From Phlebopus portentosus (lineage: Eukaryota; Basidiomycota; Agaricomycetes; Boletales; Boletinellaceae): a DNA stretch of 64,000 bases. The stretch is from the NCBI GenBank assembly GCA_037892935.1, contig JAYXKI010000014.1, positions 62,001 through 126,000 of the forward strand. Reading direction: 5' to 3'. This document shows positions 56,350 through 64,000 of this stretch, piece after piece. Under the pieces are notes generated by a model that saw only the letters and a program-made list of their open reading frames with translations, had not been told where the DNA came from and made no database searches. A program made the translations under genes and the position numbers. The number at the start of each line of letters is the position of its first letter. Within the stretch, counting starts at the first letter, position 1.

Positions 56350-58802
56350 ACCTCGTTCTGCGTGCGGCACATGGCCATTTTGGTGGCATGCCATCTGAGA
56401 GGATAAGAGCCTATACCCATTCCTACTTGGACTTGAAACACGTATTCTATTCGCTTGCGTTCATGTTTCCTTACACTGTACTTTATCTATATCGAGGAGA
56501 CATGAAAGGAGTTCGGATTTTCCGTTCGCATTCTTGGCATTACTTTAGATATTCCCGTGATTTCATCATGTTTGTCCCTCGAAATTCCGACGTCATTGAT
56601 CCGTTCCTATTCTGTATTTGATGAGACAAGGTATGAGATACTTAGTAAACATTGTAGGATGCTCTCCAGACTAAAGCTAAATCTTACGAGAAACCCCCAT
56701 GAAAAAAAAATGCGCAGCCCGCACCCAAAACGCCACCCCTCCGATATCAGCCTATAGGATTCCGCCAACCCAACACGATCGTCAACCGGTATGGAGGAAA
56801 GCAATCTACGAACGAAATAAAAGTTCTTCGCTAGATTGGCCTGAAGAGATTAGAAGGGTCAGAATTTCCATGAGGCGATACGCAATAAATCATACCAGTT
56901 CAGAACCTGAGGGGTGGCACGTTCTCCTCTTCCATGAATCGCCACGCCATCCATCACGAGTTTCGATGGCACGAAGTAAGTAGGGTTGAGACGCTGATCT
57001 CACTTTCTCGTGCCGTTTTCTGGCATTTCATTCCGTAATCTTTTGCAAGACAAGCTGAGGCAAGTCCTCTCGGGGCGGTCCTCGGTACTAGTAAAAAGGC
57101 TATTAGACACTTCAGTTCGCGATCTCACTTCATTGATTCTTTTTGTCTGTTATACAAATATCAGACCGGCACTCTGCTGGAAGGAGACGATAAGCTGATG
57201 GACGCACTACATTTTCCGTAATCCCCTTCTTCACAAAGTTCATCCCGAAAGGGACGGAATTGGGACTAGATCCCCAAGGAACAAAAAAAAAAAAAAAATT
57301 ACAGCCGTATCTTCCATTTGGGACCTCCAAGTTCCGGGAAGCACGTTGCAGAATGCGCGACAGTTGATGTTGATGTTCTTTTTTGTTGTCGAGTTGCGTC
57401 GCTCTACAGATGGCTATGGTTTCCCAGGCGCTTTGACGCGTTTCGACGTCAGTCTTCTCCGAGTCAACGTTGACCCTGTACTTCAAGGAGGTGAGAATTT
57501 GGTTATGTCTTGAATCGTGAGTACATTACGATGCGGAGCCAGCCTGAAACCCAGAAGGTTCGTAAATCGTTGGTGAATACTCTTCCGTATAGTTTTATTT
57601 TGCAGCGTAACTAACGTCATTTGAAGTTGCAGCTCTTCATGTGATGGGCTTTATTCCATTCCAATTACCATTGTCCGCTATCGTTTGTGCACCGACGTCT
57701 TAATTCAGTATGGCTGTGTTCAACACCCTCAAGTCTCTCCCGGAAGATCAAAAGTGAAACCCGGGATAACTCAGCTACCGCTACATCATCATGGAATTGT
57801 ACATTTGAAGGCATCACGTTCTCAGTGTTATGTAGTGATGAGTCTAAAAATAACGTGATAACGCCTTCATGCCTGCAGTTCCTTGCCGAATCCGATCCGC
57901 CATGCCAGCAACATCCAATCCTCTTCTTGTTTCATAAATTTATCGCTGATTGATTCTCCATCCAGATATCATCTCACAGAACGTCAGTTACTATTGGCTT
58001 ATCGTTCTTCGCCAACTAAGCTGCTCTGTTTCTTCTCCGTACTATTGATGGGAGTCTTTGCAATTTTTCTGAATGGATGTATTTCACCCTTTCTGTTCTC
58101 TTTCTCTCTTCCATCATCGATTATATTCTGGAACAGTTCTCTTTTACCGAGGTACAGTGTTTATTTCGTAACTGCCACTCGAAAGACCTAAACACTTTGT
58201 GCTTTTTATATGCAAAACATGTATATACATTCACCTTGTGAATTGTGGTCATCGAATTGCAGCGATGGCATTCATGCATGTCAAATTTTCCTTCCCTCGG
58301 TCAAAAATCTCATGTTGCCGGACTTCGGGAGACGTTTCTGTCTCGTTTCTGTACTGCCCTTGGACCATGCGATGATGCCCCGGTGATAGGTACGTACCCT
58401 ACATTGCAACTTCAAAGTAGGCGTGTGCTTGTGTTCGAGAAAAATATTAGAGCGCACATCTACGTAATTTTCGCAGTCATCCCGTCGCGTAGAAGACTTA
58501 CGACTACTCTAAACAGATGGCTCTCGGCCGATACGACTTCGTAAAAGTCTTCTATCAGTCAAGCAGGCTCCTTGAGACGAGTCACGAAGGTGATTATTCC
58601 TTCCACAATGAGACATCCATGCAAGGTACGCATTGGAGTTTCTGTTCCTCAGACATGCATGTCGCTTTTCTGAACTTCCGTATTTTGTTTTGCTCGAGTT
58701 CATTGGGATTTATATAGGCCATGCTTGCTCCCAAGAATACTCATCAGCCAACGGCGTACTCATCCAATTAGTTCTTTACCCGTCATAGTTCTTTCTACCC
58801 GA
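56350..58802. other. Intergenic between DUF6533 copies B and C
   Basis: 2.45 kb without a recognised gene. It contains an A-run of 16 at about 57283-57298. A short frame at 57712 (MAVFNTLKSLPED) faintly resembles the leader region of copy B and could be the trace of a deleted copy. Frames at 57883-58191 are hydrophobic but not matched to the family. Confidence 0.35.
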
Positions 58803-60499
58803 ATGCCTATTGAAGCCATCGATCCGAGTGAAGTTCCTCCTTGGGTCTTCGTAACGACTTCGCGCCAGTACTTTCAAATGGCAACCGTAACTGTCCTGAT
58901 CTACGAAGCCAGTACGTGTTCCGGTCAATTACACGGGATCGTGTACTTATGAATTTATAAGTCATTACAATCGACAAAGAGGTGACTTCATACTCTTCTC
59001 GATCTTGCTGCTTTTATGGCTAACTTTTTCTCTACCTAGGTAAAATACTTCTGGGTGCGCTTGCTAGTATTGCTCAGCGGGTTCCCATTGCTGAGATAAC
59101 TTCATTAATTGAATTACAAAAGAGACGTCCCCGAAGCCCAGTTGATTTCGTCTATTTTGCGGTAAGCGCTCTTCTTCTCGAAAATCGAGCTTATGCTTAC
59201 TTCAGCTGCGTTAGAACCGTTACTCTGGAATATTCGGTGCCATCGCGTTTCTATTTTGTACGTTTCAGTTTCTGACTCGCTTCTGCAACAAAATTAACTC
59301 GCAGTCCGAAGGGAACACATCTGAAGCCAACCTTCCCTTGTAAGTCAGTCATAAGTCATCAAAGTAATAAAACTGATCGGAGTCCCTCTAGATGTGAGTG
59401 ATTAGACTTCACATGACACAGGTTGATTTTCATGAAACATAAGGTAACTTTTCCACGATGGCGAGGAGCATTGCAAGTGAGTTTGCCATTGCATTTTCAT
59501 CAAGAATGCACATGGCTTACAGCTTAGAAGACTGGGTTACGTTTGTTTCAATTGATTGTAAGCCCGAAGCTACTTTCCACCTATCAAATTGGCTTAAAAC
59601 ATTCAAAGACATTCTCATCCTCCGAGTTCTTGCCCTCCACTCCCAAGGTAAATACGTCTCGTTTCACCACTTACTAAGTGTTAACTGTTCCGCAGAAAAG
59701 TGGCTATCTATTGTCCTGAAAGGATCGCTTGCTCTGCAGGCAGTAGGCAAGATGGCAATACTCATTTACGGAAGTATTTTGCAGCAAAGCAAGTTACATA
59801 TATTATTTATCCAGTGACGAATTCTCACTTCAGTCAAAGCTGCTGTTGTGAGTCTTGCCGAAGATGCAACGTCCTGTGACGTCGGAAACCCACCATCCCA
59901 ATGGGGCGTGGTTGCCTGGTGAGCGATACGAAATGTTGTGAGCGTCAGAGCTTAGTTTCCTTCAGGGTGATCCCAATGATATATGGTGTCATCCTCATGG
60001 CCCTCGCACTATACAAAGCTACGGAATACTGGAGAATATCCGCCGGGTTCAAAGGATTCACACTTGTGAAGGTCCTCATACAAGACCAGATCATATATTT
60101 CATCCTGTGAGTTGCATCTTTGCGCTAACGTCAACAGAGATGAATTAAAACCGTTGCCCAGTGTCATTGCATCCTGTGCCCTTAACATCACGAACTTTAA
60201 CCTGCAATCATCGAATGTCTTCATTTCCAATGTCGTAAATGAACTTGGAAACCCGGCATACCTCAGTATTCTTGGTAGTCGTATGCTTTTCAATCTGAAG
60301 GAGGCTGGGGAACGAGGTGTGAACATGGGAACGAGCTTTAGGATCGTTTCTGAGACATTAAGCGACATGGACTTTGCTCAACCGGGGAATCGCCAAAGGT
60401 GTCTTTTCTTCTATATTACTCTTGAGATCCGGATCCTGATTGTTTTGCATGAAAAGGGAAATCAAGACGGACGACATCGAAAACTTGGATAAGATTTGA
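58803..60499 (+). CDS. DUF6533-type polytopic membrane protein (copy C), with a GC-AG intron
   Basis: First exon 58803-58911 (phase 1), micro-exons 58962-58981 (20 nt, ITIDKE) and 59040-59054 (15 nt, VKYFW), then RRPRSPVDFVYFA, NRYSGIFGAIAFLF, DILILRVLALHSQ, a hydrophobic exon whose donor is GC rather than GT (59789-59790), IPMIYGVILMALALYKATEYW, and the conserved tail LGSRMLFNLKEAGERG. The stop is at 60497-60499. Upstream in-frame residues VIVLSTR match the VLSIRSEV leader of copy A, so the true start may be further 5', possibly behind another intron. Confidence 0.75.
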
Positions 60500-62133
60500 A
60501 GCTGGCGTTGCTTACAAAGTCTTGGCAGATTTGTCAAGTATTGGTACATTCTTGTATAGAGTCCTGCCCTTCAATTTCCTTGTTGCCTGGTTCGTTTGCA
60601 AATATCTTATAAACGTGAATGCTAGAGGAGTTGAAGTATAGACATGTGAACATATGCAAGTCGCGTGTTTCGATAATAAGAACTCACCGTTATCGTGTAC
60701 CTTCAAATAGATCGACTTTATTGATATCTTTGAATAATTCTTCCGAAGCGCGAAAAGATCACCGATGATCAAATTTATCAAAGCAGCAGAAAGATATCAC
60801 AGCTGTGGCGGAAAGAAATGAGTGCTTGAGGAGAATTGAATTGGCTACGAGATCGTCATCATCATGTGATCCGCTTCAATGGATTTTCAGCCAGAACCAG
60901 AAGCAAACTCTTTCATCGTCTGTCAACTCGACATTGCGTCTTTACCAGGCCAGATCATATCTGGCCGTGGAGTTTGGATGCTTCTGCATAGGAACAACTG
61001 ACTGCTGGAAAGCAGATTGACGAGCTTATCAAGCGACGCTGCTCTATCCCGCTCGAGTCACCTGCATTCCCATCCAGCGAACTCGTCTTATCTGGACGTA
61101 TCAAGAGATATTCATATCGCGCAGAACATGATTATTCTAGGCAACGCAATCATGATCGATCGTCGCTTCGAATGGAGAATACTTGAGAACTTTGGCCTCG
61201 CTTCAAAGGGTTTGTATTGTTTGATCGTTGAGGATTGGGTCCAACTGAGAATGGTTTGAGGTGTGTATCGTGCCGATCTCGCAGTCTTTTCTTTTTATCA
61301 TCTCTGATGCTTTGAACAGGGGAGAATCTTTCCTTGATGATCAATGTGTATGTCAGGTAATGGTTCTGGTGATGCGATGCCATGACCGTTTCCAACATGG
61401 AATGAAACAACAAATTCTTCTGTGAGGAAGATCTCGAGGAAGCCTGTGGAGAGACACCAGATCACTTTATCGGCGTTGTATTTTCCCCGAGTTCAAGGTA
61501 TATAAAATTTACACCAATACCATGTCTTGCTATTATAAGAACTTGATGCACTCAAAAGATGCAAGAAGAAATGTCATTTCTGAAGCTGATGAACCTTGCG
61601 CACATAGATTCAGATGTTTATAGACACCGATCTGTCAAAACGAGCAACAAAGATGGCGAAATAATTGATCATGTTCAGCAGAACAAGTCTGAAGAGCCGC
61701 TTGCTGAAGTTTCTGCTTCTTCTGATATTCTTTACTCCCGAGCTTTGATTCATATCCAACTCCTAATTGTCAACTAGTGCGTAAAACAACAAGCTCTTGC
61801 TCATGTGCGTATGGCCTTCACATGTCTACTTTTACTGCCCTCACTGCGAAGGTTATACTGTCATTGTTATCGCTCTTATGTGAAGAAAAACTAAAAAGTG
61901 TTATAGTCGTGCAAGGCAGCTGCCATTAGACTTGACGTGCAACATCAATTCAGGAACGAAATGAAGATTTCAACCGCGTTCGTTGATACGCTTTGCGTTC
62001 TAGCGATATTTCAGTACAATTTAATGATCCTGGCTGCAACACATTGGCCATTATCATTATTCCATTTAAATCGACGACAACCCGTGAACTGACTACACAT
62101 ACCTCTCTGGACTTGGCCAGCCTAGCTCGCGAG
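60500..62133. other. Intergenic between DUF6533 copies C and D
   Basis: Short frames near 60805-61020 and 61017-61259 on the plus strand look like fragments of a decayed gene (for example a frame reading DELIKRRCSIPLESPAF), but no family was recognised. The rest has no visible feature. Confidence 0.35.
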
Positions 62134-63852
62134 ATGACTATCCTAGCTCGTTCTGACGCTGAACCGATCCCTTCTAGTGTGGTTCCGCTTATCGTCTCCG
62201 ACATAACTATTGCCCAATACTTTCAAGTGGCGACTCTGACCGTTCTTACTTATGATTTTGGTAAGAATGGTACCTCCGTCATCTTCCTGGTGCTGACTGC
62301 CGCGAAAGTCATCACAATTGAGCAAGAGGTAGGCCTTGTCTAACGCTTGTTTAACTTCTGTGCGGGCATGTGATTGTGTTGCTTTTAGGCGAGGTACTTC
62401 TGGGTATGAAATTTCCAGCCTTTGTGTCGAGGAGGAGCAATTCTTTTTACCAAACTCATGAAGAAACTCCCCCGGAAACCGGTCGACTATGTTTTCTTTA
62501 TTGTGCGCTTGAGCAATTTTTCCAGCAACTGCTGTATCGCTCACAAGGAATAACAGAATCGCTATAGCGGGATTCTCAGTGCCACGGCTATGATAGTTTG
62601 TAATGCACTTCACTCATTCTCCAACTAGTACTAACTTCATCATCCTCAAGGGAACGCATATAACGTTAATATTGCTTTGTAAGTTATTCTTGTGTAAAGT
62701 ATCGGTGCCTGAAAGCCTCAATAGGTCCAGGTGTAGGTGATTTATCTTCGAGAGTGATTCGAGACAAATATATGATATTCCAGGTAACTTTGCCGGTTGG
62801 ACAAGAAATATTTCTGGTGAATGTTTCTTGTCGGTCTCGAAGACTGACCACAACTCTAACCTCTGTCAGGCTGGCTTCTTATCATCTCTATCGATTGCAT
62901 GTATTATGTCATTGGTTCGCGGTCGCGGAAATTGATCGTGCCTCCCAGATATTCTTATGATCCGTGTACTTGCACTCTACTCCCAAGGTATGTCTTCACT
63001 CTAATCACAGCATACGTCGTTGATTGATATGCGTGGCATGTAGACAGGAAATTGAAGATATTTCTCAATGTATTGCTCGCGCTAGAGACGACGTTCGGGT
63101 TAGGTATGCTCATCTACGGCGACGTCTTACAGCGTAGTGAGTGGCGACGGTTTGAAAAGATACTAAACAACTGACATCGGAATCAGACACCATTGGAGCT
63201 CTTGCCGAAGGTGTGACGGCCTGCGGAACAGATGTCGTTCCTTCATGGAAACTCGGAATAGCTGATTGGTGAGTAGAGTTGGGCTAGACAATGTCTTATC
63301 TCAATAAGATCAAAAGGATGGTCCCTATGATATATGGACTTACCCTTATGGTTCTCGCACTTTACAAGGCAGCCGAATACTGGAAGATGTCGGCAGGATT
63401 CAAGGGCTTTACGCTCGTCAAGGTTCTTATCGAGGATCAGATTCTATACTTTGTGCTGTAAGCCATAATGTCTAGATCTTAGTGAATATGCACTTATCGA
63501 GTCTAATTGACCCAGTGTTTTCGCATGCTGCATGTTCGCTATTCTTCATTTCAAACTGCGTCTAACGAGCGAATTCTTGTCTAATCTTTTTAATTGTCTC
63601 GGAAATCCGGCATTCCTTTCTGTGCTCGGAAGCCGGATGCTTTTTAATCTGAAGGAGGCCGGAGAACGGGGACTTAATGAAGGAACGAGCTTTAGGACCC
63701 AGTCTAGGACTGTAAGCGACATTAATTTCGCGGAAATTCGTCTCAGGTCCGTATCCCTGACTTCATTGTCTACTGGGTGTCGTGTCGTCTGAGTTCGTTA
63801 CAGGGAGAATGATGCAGAAGACCAGGAAGACGAGCGGGTCGTCACGCATTAA
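62134..63852 (+). CDS. DUF6533-type polytopic membrane protein (copy D)
   Basis: First exon 62134-62260 (phase 1), micro-exons 62309-62328 (20 nt, ITIEQE) and 62389-62403 (15 nt, ARYFW), then KLPRKPVDYVFFI, NRYSGILSATAMIVC, ILMIRVLALYSQ, a hydrophobic exon ending CAGCGTA before a GT donor, VPMIYGLTLMVLALYKAAEYW, and the tail LGSRMLFNLKEAGERG with NEGTS. The last exon is acidic and ends at TAA 63850-63852. ITIEQE differs from ITIDKE of the other copies (Asp-Lys to Glu-Gln). The central exons between 62640 and 62940 are less clear, so partial decay cannot be excluded. Confidence 0.72.
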
Positions 63853-64000
63853 ACATTTATATTCTGTCTCTCCGCAGTCCACAGTCCACCACATTCTGCC
63901 GTTGCATGATGCGATACAGTGTCTGAATCCTGCGTCCAACGTACTACCCGTATTTATTTTAGCTACCTTTCGTCCTTGCGCTTCATTAAGGCATCGAGTA

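Noticed and set aside
57283..57298. A-run of 16 as evidence of a retroposed gene
   Set aside because: No intronless gene copy or target duplication is seen next to it; it is most likely a simple homopolymer.
1..64000. CRISPR arrays, operons, bacterial-type promoters
   Set aside because: The window is eukaryotic: spliced genes and LTR retrotransposons; all direct repeats seen are LTRs, tandem repeats or MITE arms.

Overview
The window looks like nuclear DNA of a filamentous basidiomycete, most likely an Agaricomycete. Genes are small and split by many 45-70 nt GT-AG introns. The families present (fungal GT15 mannosyltransferase, DUF6533 and DUF6534 membrane proteins, a Crinkler-like kinase, chromodomain Ty3/gypsy elements) fit that group. 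Old repeats are strongly depleted in CpG and enriched in C-to-T changes. No species can be named from the sequence alone.

Layout. 1-4754: two Ty3/gypsy chromoviruses in opposite orientation, each cut off. 4755-7216: a large inverted repeat with two arms of about 1147 bp around a 168-bp loop. 8039-15245: gene block with a tandemly duplicated CACGTG promoter segment, a GT15 mannosyltransferase (402 aa, three exons), an unrecognised multi-exon gene, a single-exon pseudokinase on the minus strand, and two more unrecognised minus-strand genes. 16095-16660: palindromic MITEs. 17041-23508: a DUF6534 gene (minus), an aldo-keto reductase (298 aa) and a DUF6533 gene. 24050-26950: a decayed second copy of the reductase-plus-DUF6533 segment, broken by a 760-bp TA-flanked MITE, and another DUF6533 relic cut by a retrotransposon.

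26951-46981 is a nested retrotransposon island. It holds one complete minus-strand chromovirus with two LTRs. Next to it is an older minus-strand element that was split by plus-strand elements with a CACCC target duplication; these carry three LTRs and two further GC-rich TG...CA insertions of about 1.95 kb. Every retroelement copy is dead: stop codons, and RT active-site Asp-to-Asn changes in both copies that keep the motif.

47842-50196 is a five-exon minus-strand gene joining a Crinkler-type ubiquitin-like header to a protein kinase. 51545-63852 continues the membrane-protein cluster: one DUF6534 gene and three tandem DUF6533 genes on the plus strand. The cluster on both sides of the island (two DUF6534 genes, four apparently intact DUF6533 genes, at least two relics) is best read as one locally expanding family array later invaded by transposons. 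Both families have conserved micro-exons (12, 15, 20 and 26 nt), which is why simple ORF calling misses their N-termini. Their biochemical role is unknown; the array of polytopic membrane proteins next to a Crinkler-like kinase is the most likely place for undescribed biology here.
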